Source: Telopea speciosissima (taxonomy: Eukaryota; Streptophyta; Magnoliopsida; Proteales; Proteaceae). From it: DNA of 64,000 nucleotides. The notes beneath the pieces were generated by a model that had not been told where the DNA came from, made no database searches, and saw only the letters and a program-made list of their open reading frames with translations. The position numbers and the translations under genes are program-made. Positions 1 through 11,454 of the stretch are shown piece after piece; positions within the stretch are counted from its first letter, which is position 1; the number at the start of each line of letters is the position of its first letter. Where the stretch lies: NCBI RefSeq assembly GCF_018873765.1, contig NC_057924.1:24113542-24177541 (forward strand). The letters are read 5' to 3'.

Positions 1-589
1 CACACTCCCCCCCCCCCCCCTCCCAACAAAAAAAAACAGGGGGGGGGGGGGACGAGAAGCAAATTTCTTCATGGCTTTAGCGAATATGGATAAAGAAATA
101 AAAAGAAAACCCAACTTCTCCTTGCATTGAAACTCTATGTTGCTTTCTCATGTCCCAAAAACTCTCCAGTCATTCAGAAAACACCAGAATATGATCAAAA
201 CCTGAGACTGTAGCTAAAGCAAGCCGTCATCAAGCTGATGAATCTCAGTAATTCATGCCCTCTCACCGTAGAAGTAAAGGAAAAAGCAAAAGCAAACAAA
301 AGGGAAAGTGGAAATGACGGAAATCTTTCAATCCAATCTGAACTTTTTCTTTACTCCAGCTGAATAGGATTGATAACTACAATTATACGAGCAGAGATTT
401 AATGCGAGAAATTTTGACTGGAAAGCAACTTGATTCAAAATAACTACCGGTTGTTGTTAAATTCCAAAGGTAAACTAAAAGCTAGAAGTAGTAGTTAAAG
501 TACCAATAATGTCAATTAATTGCCAAGACAACCAATCTAGGGAAGGGAAAGGAGAAATGACAAAGAGGAAAGGACATAAAAAAGCAAAC
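1..589 (-). other. intron 1 of the bHLH gene (runs off the left edge)
   Basis: This stretch follows the GT donor at 589-588 on the minus strand. I see no second bHLH exon in it: nothing resembles the helix-2 continuation expected for the family, so the remaining exons should lie beyond the left edge. Positions 8-20 are a C-run and 41-51 a G-run, which could pair with each other or reflect a sequencing or assembly weak spot. No other feature is visible. Confidence 0.5.
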
Positions 590-898
590 CTTCTCTGTAC
601 AGGGAACAAGCTTCCGGAGCGTAGCGAGATGAGCATTAATCCTCTCTCTACGCCTTCTTTCTGCTTCGCTGTGGCTCTTCAAAGCCGCAATAGCCTTTGT
701 TTCAGGTATAGTCTTCTGTCCTAATCTAGCTGGAGCCTTTACAAGCTCTCCTTTCTCACTGTCCAAAACCAACGAAGACGACCCACCTCCACCAATCAAG
801 GTTCGCAAATCAGTGTTCTGTGACTGTGAGAACCTATCGAACAATCTCGGACAATCGGTCGCATAAGCATCGCATGAGTTCCAGGAGAACGAATCCAT
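590..898 (-). CDS. bHLH transcription factor, exon 1 (bHLH30/51/106-like), partial
   Basis: First coding exon of a nuclear basic helix-loop-helix DNA-binding protein. The exon gives 103 residues and ends at a GT donor straight after the codons for PCTEK. Residues 66-103 contain the motif ETKAIAALKSHSEAERRRR followed by ERINAHLATLRKLVP, that is, the basic region plus helix 1. H76, E80 and R84 are the H-E-R triad typical of G-box (CACGTG) binding bHLH proteins. The ATG at 898-896 opens the reading frame and is followed by MDSFSWNS, matching related starts as I remember them. Splitting the domain at this point fits the plant subgroup that includes Arabidopsis bHLH30, 32, 51 and 106. The loop, helix 2 and C-terminal ACT-like region are missing because the gene leaves the window. 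The exact orthologue is not resolved; family assignment is confident. Confidence 0.88.
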
Positions 899-1272
899 TT
901 TTCTAGCTCAACCAGAGCCAAGAAAACCAAACGAGAACAACACCGAACCCGGTGGGCGATTTGTTGGAGTAGGCCAAAAGAACAACCTTCGACGACGGAG
1001 CTCCTCTTCTTTACCTCCACTAAGTCCCCATATTGTGCTTCTTCTCATACCTTCCATTACGCACCAAAGGAACGCAATAAGACTTGGGGAGCAAAATTAA
1101 TGGGAAAGCATCCACATTTTCTTCTTTATCGTCTTGAATTCAAGCATTTCGAGTTTGAACGTATTGAACGAAGAGACGTCAAAGACCCACTTACAGAAAA
1201 TTTGAACCCCTGAAAACCCTAGATTTTACAAAAGGCGGAAATTAAAAAGAGAAATCGAAAGAGAGATGATGT

Positions 1273-1307
<35 letters not shown>

Positions 1308-1559
1308 AGGAGGCGCAGCAAAGCAAAGTCGCAGCGCCGCAATCTAACAAAAGTTACTAGTCAAACATGAAACTGCATTATGGATGGGCCATGTATAAAC
1401 GGGACAAAATTTTGTTTCTTTAGTTAGGTTATGTTTGATGTCAAAAGAAAAGTAATTTTTTTTTTTGATAATTTGAAGAGAGACAAATATAAATCATTGC
1501 ATCATCATATTTTTGTCTAATTATATTTTTTTTTTAGAATCCAAACATAGCCTTAAAGC
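899..1559 (-). promoter_or_regulatory. 5' UTR and proximal promoter of the bHLH gene
   Basis: This region lies directly upstream (on the minus strand) of the bHLH start codon and holds no convincing ORF. A GA/CT microsatellite at about 1275-1305 is typical of plant 5' leaders, where CT-rich tracts often lie between the transcription start and the ATG. No TATA box can be assigned with confidence. Confidence 0.45.
1275..1305. repeat. (GA)n microsatellite
   Basis: About 15 GA units run without interruption, in the presumed 5' leader of the bHLH gene. On the gene's strand it reads as a CT-rich tract. Confidence 0.9.
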
Positions 1560-1690
1560 CATGGGTCTAAGTATCGGTATACGGATGATACATACCGATT
1601 TTGCATGTAGCCGATTCCAATATTGTGTCGATACTGTATCAGTGACACGATACGAACAAGGGGTAAAATGGATAAAAAACGTATTTTTTA
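1560..1690 (+). mobile_element. remnant left end of an hAT element
   Basis: From 1560 the sequence CATGGGTCTAAGTATCGG closely matches the left terminus of the large hAT element at 39,371 (CATGGTTTAAAGTATCGG). It is followed by the same kind of subterminal repeats (GATACATACCGAT, TGTCGATACTG, ACACGATACGA). No matching right end or 8-bp duplication was found, so this is a truncated or badly decayed copy. Confidence 0.5.
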
Positions 1691-2022
1691 AGGAGATTCA
1701 AGGGAAATTTTGTCTGATACATGAGACACTCTCAATTATTGTCATGCACCTTTTTTGTTTAGCACGAACGACCTTCGATGGTAAAATATGTTAAGACACT
1801 AGACAAAATTTGATTTAAAAAAAGCAAAGCAGAGCGATCCTCATGAAAGGACTCCCAAAGACCCTAGAATGGATAGCTCAAAGCCTATTTTGCAATACTA
1901 TAGGCAAGAAGATTTCCAACTCTATGAACAAAAGAAAAAGAAAAAAAAAAAAAAAGTTAAAACTCTCCTGCAACAACTTGATATGAGGATACTAAGAATT
2001 TCCCTTGGTGGTTGAGTATCAT
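1691..2022. other. no gene seen; A-rich tract at the LINE 3' side
   Basis: Non-coding. An A-rich tract at about 1932-1955 lies beyond the 3' end of the minus-strand LINE that starts at 2023. On the LINE's strand this tract is poly-T, so it is not an ordinary poly-A tail. Confidence 0.4.
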
Positions 2023-2313
2023 CTACCAAGCAACGGTTTCGTACCAGACAATCCCAGTGGCAACATCACTTTGAATCCATACACTAGTATTTGTTCTCAT
2101 CCGAAGCCTAAGTGCCAAGGGTTCACCTACAACAACTGAAGCAGGGTAATGATGGTCCAGAGCAATAGAACCTACATGCTTCCGTTCATCAAGAAAGATG
2201 CAGCCTAATTTTGTCGCTTTCAGATTGGAACAAAAAGTTGTGTCCGATAACACAATGTGGCAATCTTGAGATGCAAGATGAGGAGTTATAGTGTTTGTAC
2301 CTTGGTTGGAAGG
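2023..2313 (-). pseudogene. outer LINE, RNase H-like 3' part
   Basis: The minus frame gives a C-terminal stretch with TKLGCIFLDE, GEPLALRLRMR and IQSDVA before a stop at 2023-2025. This pattern (first strand, E-containing helix A-L-R-L-R, then the SD motif) is that of the RNase H (RVT_3) domain at the end of many plant LINEs. At 2309-2313 it meets the copia insertion. Across that insertion, after removing one copy of the 5-bp duplication, the frame continues from the fragment at 17,929 onward, which shows that both pieces were one element. It is decayed, and the first RNase H aspartate is not evident. Confidence 0.6.
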
Positions 2314-2609
2314 TATTGAGGTTGGTAATCTCACAATTAAAGAGTTTATATAAGAGTGCATTGCTTGGGATCCACTATGGATTTACAAGGAAAGAAGATT
2401 TACATAAAATATGGAAAGTTGGATGTGTAGCCGAGTTTCCATTCTCATAAGAACTCCATATCGCATGTGGAGAACTAGTTGACATTCTTACAAGGATTTT
2501 ATATCGCATGTGGAGATTGTGTAGCACATGGAGATCTCTAAGCAAATCCTCAATTGTCACATGTGACACATGTGACGCTAGAGGAAGAAAGACATATTTA
2601 TCCTCAATA
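2314..2609 (-). repeat. copia 3' LTR
   Basis: 296 bp, near-identical in layout to 17,611-17,928 but lacking about 22 bp near its right-reading start (after TGAGGTTGGTAA). Its ends read TATTGAGG and CCTCAATA rather than the usual TG...CA. It contains repeated CATATCGCATGTGGAGA-type motifs. Confidence 0.93.
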
Positions 2610-2616
2610 CACCCCC

Positions 2617-3200
2617 TCAAGGTGGAGATTCCGATACGCAAATCTTCAACTTGTCGCGTAGGAATTGAAAACGGGCGGTTCCAAGGGCCTTTGTAAAAGT
2701 GTCAGCTAATTGATCCTTGGTGGAAATAAATTGGACTTGGAGTTGCTTTTTAGCCACACGATCTCGAACAAAGTGGAAGTCGATTTCCACATGCTTCGTG
2801 CGGGCATGAAACATAGGGTTTGCAGAAAGATGAGTACTGGCGCCTATATTGTCACACCATAGGATAAGAGGGCCAGATAACGGGAACCCTAACTCACTGA
2901 ACAAAGATTCTAGCCAGATTAATTCAGCAAAGGCATCGGCCAGAGATTTATATTCAGCTTCGGTGGAAGACCGAGCAACAGTCCGTTGCTTCCGGGATGT
3001 CCAGGAGATGAGATTTGGCCCTAGAAAAATAGCAAACCACCAGTTGATTTGCGATCTAGGTTATCGCCTGCCCAATCAACATCTGAGAAGGCCTGTAAGG
3101 AGCGAGATGGTGAGCGCTCAAAGAGGAGACCATGAGTGCGGGTGCTCTTTAGGTAACGCAGAATGCGTTTCACAAACCGCCAGTGTTCAACAGTTGGGGA
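2617..3200 (-). pseudogene. copia RNase H and end of RT
   Basis: The minus strand encodes HSPTVEHWRFVKRILRYLK, then FSDVDWAGD and RKSTGG, then [23 protein letters not shown] and [10 protein letters not shown]. These are signature motifs of the copia RT end and RNase H. The reading is split over at least two frames between about 2905 and 3020, so the domain is broken. It is the direct continuation of the RT part at 14,022-14,773, from which it is separated by the gypsy insertion. Confidence 0.88.
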
Positions 3201-4113
3201 GTGCATGTTTGAGTTAAAAAAAAATACCGCAAGCGTAGGGGTCGTACGAGTACGGGTGAAACACATGGAGATGTAGCCACTCTATTTTACCTTTCTCACA
3301 TAAGGCGAAAGTGTAACAAGTGATAGATTAAGCTAAACTACGGTCCTAACACATGCATCTACCGAAATTGACGTCCTAAACATTCATCTAGAGACAGGAA
3401 ATATTGAATTATAAATAGAATGAACCTAAGAACTAAGTACCTAATTTGCCTAAGATAAAACCCAAAGTTGAGAATAAGAAACAACTTAAAATGCTAAAAT
3501 GAAAAAAAGAGAAGAGAATAAGACAATCACCTTGGGGGAGAGGTTGCACTCCCCACACGATCTTGCAAGTTGGAGAAGCTTGAGTGATGAAGATACTAAT
3601 TAATTAATTAATTACAAATCCATATAGGCTATCCTAGTTAATTACATCACCATTAAAACTAACCTAAGAAGAACAAGTAAAGAAGATGAAATAAAACTTG
3701 CATTAAACTTGAAAGCTATTACAATGAAGAACAAAAATTAAAAGACTAAAAGATGAGCTCAACACATGAGCAAGGGGGTTGGGAAAAAAAAGAGCTTAAA
3801 AAAATTTGTGGGAGAGTGTGAGAGAGACTAAAAAATAAAAATTGAAAGCTAAGCATTTCTCCACGTTTTTACAAAAGGATATATAAAAGTGTGCAAGAGG
3901 ATTTAGGGTTTACACAAAGTATAGGTGAAATGGAGGGCTAGGATTAGATCAAGGGGAGGAAGGTGAGCACAGTTAGAGAGTGGATTTGTAAGAGAGAGAG
4001 AGAGAGAGAGTCCGTGAGAGAGATGGAATTGTGAGAGGATGTAGAGAATCTCCCTTTTTTGTTTTTCACAAAGATATATATGGGAGAGGCTAAATTCCTT
4101 TTAGAGGGGAAAG

Positions 4114-6160
4114 TAGGGGTGTCAATAATGCCCGGCTGGCCCGAACCCGCCCTGAGCCCAGCCCAGACCCGACCCTGATCTATCAGCCCGAAGGGCGGTT
4201 CAGGGTTGAGTTTTTGGCTGACCCTGGCAGGGTCGGGTCGGGTTCGGGATAAGACCCCGGGCTTAGCCCTGCCCGGCCCTGACCCGGCCCTGTATTAGTT
4301 ATATTTGTAATAATATATAATGTTATAACTGCAAAGACAAAAATGCCCATAGATGAGTAACCTATTAAACCCTAATCCCATATTCCTTTTTTCATTTTTC
4401 AATATTCACTCTTCATCCACAAGGAAAGCCGCCGCTCGACTCTAGCCTGACTGTCGGACTGCCTTCCTCTTCCTCGGTTCCTCCTTCCGGGATTCACTTG
4501 ATGATCAAGGCTGCAAGGCATCAAGGTATGTTCATCACTTCATCTTCCTCTTCTGTTGTCCCCCTTTCCAATTTCTATCTTCTTCGGTTTCATTGAGTAA
4601 GTGCCTCGATCGACACTCGTATATGCCTCCATCGACACTCGTTCCTTCCCCTCTTAATGGAGGGGGGAGCTGATGCTTTCACTTTTCTGAATAACTTAGC
4701 TTTGGATCTGTAATAAGATATTTGTGTTAACACTTAACAGTTCAATTGGAATTAAAAAATATATATATTCCTGCACACTAAACCTGCGAATAAAACCTCT
4801 GTCCCTCCTCTATAATGATCATTCTTTTGTTATTTTTTTTGCTATACATTTGGGGTGGGATGGAGGGGATTGATATTTAAATCGCTGGTCGTCAGGAGGA
4901 TTGAAATCTGGCACTGGTTGAAAGTTGGAACTTTATTCTGTAAATGAATATCATAGACAGAACCAACAGTATATGTTCTTCTGTTTATGGTGGGTAGATA
5001 GTTCTCTCCCTTAAATTCAAGTCAAAATGTTGCATTTGTTGTATTGGCTATTGATAAAACATTAAAGCCTCTTGCAATATATAAATTAAGCTCTTAGGAT
5101 TTATGATTTTAATGTTTATTCTTTTGCCAGCTTTGTTCTTTTTATCTCATGTGTCCAATAATTTGAGTTCTTGAGGAAAATGTAATTGAGGTACTTGAGA
5201 TAAGCTTGCAGTCAAGATTTCTTTGTCCAGATTCATACTTCTTTCCTGCAAGGAATCTAAACTATCATTGCCATGGTCAAAATTGAATACTTCTGCAATT
5301 TGGACTCTTATTTTGTTGAAGCTACTGTAAATTTTGGTGAATTCATTCAATTATGAGATGGTTAGGGCCTTCTTGCATGTTGCCTTTATTTGTGTTCCTA
5401 ATTCTCTTTTCTTTGATGGTCACCAAAAAAGGAAATAAAAAAGAAAGAAGAATTTGGATGGTGAAATGGTGCTGCTGTGGTAAATGGTGGTAGAACAAGG
5501 AAAGGGTCACATAATGCAAACAGAAAGCTCCAATTCACTGCACCCTGCACAAGAATAACTGGTCATTGCATCACTGCATGACTACACCCTGCACAAGAAT
5601 GAGTAGGAATTGCATCGCTACATCAGTATTACTGCAAAGCACATATACCATAGGAGTCTTTAGTCTCATCACCTCTCACCCCCCTCTGAAACACACCAAT
5701 AACATAATAAGAGAGGAGTTCAAGAAAAAGAGAATATTTTGGGGATGGGGATGGGGATGGGGATGGGGATGGGGGTGGGGGAATATTTTTATTTATGGAT
5801 TTTTATAGATGTTTGTGAATTATTTTTATTTAAATTTACAAGTCCCTCTCTCCCTCTCTCTCCTTTCCCTCCTATTCTTCTTCTTTAAAGAATTTTTCAG
5901 GTTTTTTGTAGATATATTCTTTGATATATATCAATCTGGGTCAAGACAGGGTCAATCAGGGCCAACCCGACCCTGCCCGACCCTATCAAGGTCGGGTCTG
6001 GCCGGGCCAGGTTAGGGAAAACCCTGGCAAGGTCGGGTCAGGGTTGAGGGTTTCTTGGCCCTACCAGGGTTGGGTCAGGGTCAGGGTTTAGGTTAAGGCC
6101 TCTAGGGTCAGGGTCAGGGTTTAGGCAGGCCCGGCCCAACTCGACCCATTGACACCCCTA
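4114..6160. mobile_element. non-autonomous hAT element, 2.05 kb
   Basis: Terminal inverted repeats TAGGGGTGTCAAT (4114-4126) and its complement ending at 6160 are flanked by a perfect 8-bp duplication GGGGAAAG (4106-4113 and 6161-6168). This is the target-site size of hAT transposons. The subterminal parts are GC-rich arrays of GGGTC/GACCC motifs (4130-4300 and 5935-6150). The other gypsy LTR at about 12,948-12,955 keeps the single uninterrupted GGGGAAAG, which gives the empty site. No transposase remains. The interior (4380-5800) has a leader-like CT-rich stretch and an exon-like end CATCAAG before GTATGT, as in deletion derivatives of larger elements. Confidence 0.95.
5741..5780 (+). repeat. 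(GGGGAT)n tract, G-quadruplex prone
   Basis: Five to six GGGGAT units followed by GGGGGTGGGGG, inside the hAT element. Runs of four or more guanines at this spacing are typical of potential G-quadruplexes. Confidence 0.85.
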
Positions 6161-7183
6161 GGGGAAAGAGGCAGAGAGAATTTTTTTTTTTTAAAAAGAA
6201 AGAAAGATAGAGAGAGACTTGGAGAGATTTTAGGAGTTGGGATAGAGAGTATCGTGTGGAAGAGAGAGTTATAGATGAGATGGGATTTAAAAATTGGGGA
6301 GAGAGAAACCGTGAAAGGTTTTGTGAAAAACAAAATAATAAAAAAAAAAAGTAAAGTGGATCGGAGATGTCTCGTCCCTAAAATAAAAAAATAAAAAAAA
6401 AAGAGATTGTGGAGATAAATTAAAGAGGAGTTAGGAGATGTGAGTGGGATGAGAGATTAGGAAAAAAAAAGAGAGAAAATAAGAAGGATTTTGGAAAAAG
6501 GGGAGAGAGAAGAAAGAGAAGAAAAAAAATAAAGGAAAGAGAGGGAGAGAGAAACGTGAGGGAGAGAAGAGAAGGGACCTAAATTCTAATTTGATCAAAG
6601 CCATCTTTTTTGAAAATATCTCTCCATCCTGACCCCGAATGGACCAAATCCGAGAATTAAAGTTGCTCCAATTAATATTTCGGACAATATGAGCCCAATA
6701 TTGGATATCTTCTAAAAATTTTCCAATTTTCTAAAATTATGATTATGCCCTTGGGTCTTCATTGAAACTTTTTCCCATCTCGCCCTTGATCACATGTGAG
6801 TCGAGTCGATCCATGGGTAGACTGGTGCCTAGATTGCATCAAATCCTTCCTTGGTTTTGGGCTCTGGCTTGCATTTCAACTCATTTTCTGGCCCATTATT
6901 CTTTTCTGGCCCAAAAAGAATAATCGTTTGCATGATGGCCTAAACGAATGTGTACTTTTAATGCATCACGTCCATCTTGCTCAAAATCCAGTCCTCTTTA
7001 CTGCCATGGAAAGAAACTGGACCACTTTACATGTAAATTTGGAGATACAACTCTCGATAGCATAAAATGACCAAAAATGACCTAAAACCTAAAAAACATA
7101 GAAAAATACCCGAGTAGCTCCGTAAAATGTGAGTAAAATGCATGCTTATGACCCTAAGATTTTACACATTAATGTGCTCATCA

Positions 7184-8827
7184 GATTCCCCCACACTTAG
7201 ACTTTGTTCATCCTCGAGTAAAGCAAAAAGAAAAACTAACCTAGAACTAACTCACTTTCGTAGTCTCATGGGTGTTTGCAGAAAATATACACCCAACATT
7301 CAATTATAAATCCATACCATGGCCAAGAAAAAGAGTGCAGCCGCTTAAAATTGAAAACAATTTACTATGAGATTTTCAGATATTCCCCCACACTTGAACT
7401 TTATTATCCCACTCTAAGTTGGAAAATTGTCATCCATCTAACTTAGAGAGGTGGGGTAAGGTGAGTCACACTATTTTTCCTTGAGATTAGATCGAGTAGG
7501 TCATCTAGGCTACAAAAGATTTCAGTTCAGAACCTAGGTAGAACCTTTAAACACATGCACAATTTCAATTTCACTTTGATTTTACTTGCCATATTTTTCG
7601 AAATATTGAACTCAAATGTCCCTCCACTACAATTGGCTTGAATGACATGCAGGGCTTGCACCAGACACCCAAGTTACTAAGTAGTGTTGGAATAAATTCT
7701 CAGTGCATATATCATTTGATTGCCACATTGTGACTTTAGGCATTGGTGCAGTATGAGTTCAAACTTTTAATTTATTATTATTATTTTTTTTATTCTACTC
7801 CAATCCGTGCAATGTCTTGACCTCTTAAGCTTTCTAGGTGATTCTTGTAGCGAGCTTTAGGCCAATTACTCTCAAACCAAACGGCTTTAAGGAATTAGGT
7901 GTAAAACACCCCTCGGACTTACTTACTCAAACCAAATAAGCTACAAGCCAAGACTTGATCAAAGAGCAAATAATTTTTTTTTTTTGGCAATCAACTATAT
8001 CATGCAAGTGTATCATGGTTCAACCTTAGCACCTAACCAAAACTCGTGTAAACAGGATGATTAACAAATCGGCTTTCTCAGTAGACAGTGTACTTTAAAG
8101 GAATTTAAAATCCCTTTGATCGGTATATTCCAATACCCTCCTCAGTGTAGAATTTTTATTACTTCAAAGTGTCAGATATTTGGACGCTCTCAAAGTCTTC
8201 AGAAAAATAAACTAAAGATGCTACACACTCACTCTTGAACCAAAGTAAAGACAACAATTCGATGAAATCCCCCCCCATACTTAACTTATGCAGTGTCCTC
8301 AATGCATTTCAGAAATTAAAAAATAATGACAAGGGAGGGGATGAGGGGGCTTACCAGATATAATCAACAAAGAGGATCATGAAGAGTCATGAGCTCTACA
8401 AAAGGTAGTAGGAGCATCAATAGAAATCTCAATCCATGGCCGGTAAATGTGAAAAGAGCTTCAGAACCAAAAAATACTCGACCATGAATTTTAGTAAAGC
8501 GAGAAATAACATGTTCCGTTAAACACAAATGATAAATATCCAACAGGAAAATCTATCCACATGGGACAGTGGAAAATGAAGACAGTGAAAAATAATCCAT
8601 GTAGACAAATCCTCCCATTTCCTCCCATGGTCAATGCAGAATGCATGTCATTATCGCAAAACCCAACCAAGAATGGATCGCAGTAAGCATCAAAAGGATC
8701 ATGAATATCAGTAACCTCACCAAGATAATCATAAAAAAATGGGAGGTTTACTCAAATCAATCCTAGCAATAAAACTATCCGCCCTTTGCATAACTTGGTT
8801 TGCCAAATAAGGATCACGATAATATGC
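7184..8827 (-). other. gypsy 3' non-coding internal region
   Basis: Between the protease and the 3' LTR, this 1.6-kb stretch should hold RT, RNase H and integrase in an autonomous element. I see only short frames without RT motifs. Polypurine-like blocks (complement of CCCCCACACTT) recur at about 7188, 7385 and, diverged, 8273. Confidence 0.6.
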
Positions 8828-9886
8828 TTAAAAAACATCATGACTAACATTGTCCTCCTCAATAAAATCATCAAACCTAGGAGGTTTGGACAAATCAACA
8901 TGTGGGACAAAACAATCCTCAGTATGACAATCAAACACCTGAGATGGATCTAGATGGTCTATGCTATCAGGAAAATCTAATTCAAAATCAATAGAAACAT
9001 TAGGCCTAATAAAATCAAAAATATCGTGCAACATATGAATGTCCTCAGTAATGTGGGGCTGCTTTCCTAATCGAAAGACATGAAACTCATGAGAAGAACT
9101 ACCAAAAGAAAGCTTCATGAGACCACTCCTGCAATTAATCAGAGCATTACTAGTACCAAGAAATGGTCTACCCAGGATGATAGGGATTTGATCTCTAATA
9201 CAAGCAACAGATTGGGTATCTAGAACAATGAGTAAGGTGAAGGCTATCCAGGATTGGGAAGCTCCTACCAAGGTCACTAAGCTAAGGTCTTTCCTTGGCT
9301 TGGTGAACTACTATCGACGGTTTGTAAAGGGGTACTCTGCAAAATCCACAGGATACAAAAATTCACCCACCTTAACTAGAATATCCTCTACCATGCCCTT
9401 AGGAGTCTTAACCGATCTGTCAGCTAGCTGAAGCGTAACAATGGTTAGTTTAAGGTCTCCTAGCCCTAATTGTTGGTACACTGAATAAGGTAATAAATTC
9501 AAACTTGCACCTAAATCAAGGAGAGCATGGTCAATCTTAGTGTTACCAATAAAACAAGAGATAGTGGGGCATCTAGGGTCTTTATACTTAGCGACCAAAG
9601 AATGTTGAGACAATACAGAACTAACATTGATTTTCTTCTTCTGGGTACACAAATCTTTAAGAAATTTGGCATAAACAGGCACTTGAGAAATGGCATCAAT
9701 CAAAGGAATATTCACATGCACATGCCTAAACACATCTAGAATCTTATCCACATCAGTGGTTTTCCTACTGGCTCTGAGTCGATTGGGGAAGGGGACTTTA
9801 AGAACATAGACTCTCTCAGGTTGCACATCCGACTTCTCTTTATGTACATCTTTAGGTTCAGCAGACGAACCTGGAACAAGAGGCAC
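8828..9886 (-). pseudogene. gypsy aspartic protease region
   Basis: Retropepsin-like domain of the gag-protease element. The minus frame shows CFIGNTKIDHALLDLGASLNL, where DLGAS is the flap-side active-site motif usual for Athila/Tat-type plant elements. Further on come [11 protein letters not shown], and beyond an insertion, IILGRPFLGTSNALINCRSG, the typical end of the protease fold. The frame is interrupted by a 111-bp foreign piece (9230-9340) that brings stop codons. Further downstream an acidic segment runs to about 8828 with no RT after it. The product would process Gag if intact. Confidence 0.8.
9230..9340 (+). mobile_element. 111-bp antisense piece of another gypsy pol gene
   Basis: On the plus strand this reads [15 protein letters not shown], then [20 protein letters not shown], the well-known segment between RT and RNase H of chromovirus-type gypsy elements. 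It sits inside the protease of a minus-strand element. The minus-strand protease code is continuous on either side: AACAAT at 9229 joins AAAATCC at 9341. It is therefore an insertion of exactly 111 bp with no obvious duplication. Confidence 0.85.
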
Positions 9887-10434
9887 TACAATGGCCTTAT
9901 CAATAGGAGGAGAGTCAACAGGAATGTCAGATGGTAAAGACTGAGGGGTACTAACCTATTGATACTCTCGGCCACTCTATAAGGCATATACCGCATTAAT
10001 CTAGCTGGGAGGCCCTGGATGTTGTTGACCCTGTGCAACATAGAGCTGAGGAGTAGGGTTTCCTTGTTGAGTTAGAGCCTGATGTCTAGGATTCGGCTCT
10101 GGCTGGCTAGGCAATTTTCCTTTTTCCCTCTCATGCAGGATTGTGACGAGCTAGGTGAGTTGCTTCTCCACATTATTATGGCTTGTCATGAGAAGGGTCA
10201 TGGTTTCTCCAGCTTACTCATTCTTGTTGCCTCTCCTGCATTGGTAAACCCAGAGGGTTGCTGATAAGGTGCAAGGAGAAGTGGCTTAGCAGAATTCATT
10301 GGAGGTCCTAAATGAGGACGAAGGGGAAGGGGATGAAGAGATATACTTGGGTTTTGTGGTGCATAATTAGGCCTTTGGAGACCAAGCTGGCCTTGATGGT
10401 GAAAGTTAGATGGGCCTACTTGATTCCCTTGATT

Positions 10435-11454
10435 TCAGGAGAAATTAGGGTGATTTCTCCATCCTGGATTGTAAGTGTTGCTATATGGATTATTTTGGTA
10501 AAGAGCACTTACATTCTCAATGTTGAAATTACCTGAAAAGGTGTTGGGGCATTCCTCCATAAGATGACCAGGTGTATGGCACCAAATGCACATGGAGACA
10601 TGGTTGACTTTGTTAACTGAGACAGGCTCCTTAGGGACTATGGATTCCAACCTTTTGATGAGGCTATCAAGTTTGGTTTTTTTAGTTGGTACACACTCAG
10701 TGAAGTAACCTTTAGTGGTCCTTTCAGCCTCTTGGGTGGACTCCCATTCCCTAGTCTTATTAGCCAAGTTGGTCAAAATTGTCCAAGCCTCATTCTCATC
10801 AGTAAAAGAGGTAAATCCAGTGGGGCACATGGACTCTAAAAGTTATTTGGTCTGAAAGTCAATGCCCTCATAAATGATTTGGCAAATTTGCCACAAGTCA
10901 ATACCGTGGTGAGGGCATTCTAACCGTAGATCCTTGAACCCTTCCATGAATCTAGAGAATGACTCATGTGATTTCTGTTTAAATTGAAGAATGTCACTCT
11001 TGAGTTTATGGGTTTTGTGAAGAGGGAAAAACTTTCTCAAGAAAACAATTTTAAACTGATCTCATGTAGTAATGGCATTAGTAGGCAATCCATAGAGCCA
11101 CTTCTTGGCATGGTCCTTCAGAGCAAAGGTTATGAACCGAAGTCTAACTGCATCATCAGATAAATTTTGGACTTTAATCATAACACAAACCTCCTCAAAT
11201 TCCCTAAGGAAGAGATAGGCATCTTCATTGGCCATCCCATGGAAATGGGGCAACATACTAATGAAGTTGGTCTTGAGTTCATAATTATTTCCTATAGCAA
11301 CTGGTAGACTGATGCAGGAAGGCTGTGCAGTCCTAGTAGGGTAGAACCTATCCTTAAGAGTCCTAGGCTGAAGTTGGTCAACTATGGTCAAAGGTGGTGG
11401 AGGTGGTATTTTAACAAGTCGGTTGGTTGAGTCACGGGTCCACACATTGGCCAC
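10435..11454 (-). pseudogene. gypsy gag (capsid and zinc knuckle)
   Basis: Structural Gag protein of the element. The minus frames give FISMLPHFHGMANEDAYLFL, then RLRFITFALKDHAKKWLYGL (the retrotrans_gag capsid core), then a segment with FSRFMEGFKDLRL. A CCHC zinc knuckle, CIWCHTPGHLMEEC (C-x2-C-x4-H-x4-C), lies near 10,590. Three adjacent frames (11,454-11,062; 11,040-10,843; 10,830-10,435) show at least two breaks. The likely start is the ATG at 11,454, about 580 bp past the primer site. Confidence 0.85.

Larger units (their letters stand above)
3206..7183 (-). repeat. gypsy 3' LTR (carries an hAT insertion)
   Basis: About 1.92 kb once the hAT element and its duplicated 8 bp are removed. 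It aligns along its whole length with 12,059-13,958, starting with a TTTGAGTTAAAAAAAAATACC-like end and finishing at CTCATCA. Shared sub-features include a TTAATTAATTAATTA run (about 3598-3613), GA microsatellites and long A/G-rich tracts. Confidence 0.93.

Noticed and set aside
1513-1794. Plus-strand 93-codon frame
   Set aside because: It covers the hAT end relic and poly-T sequence; no protein motif.
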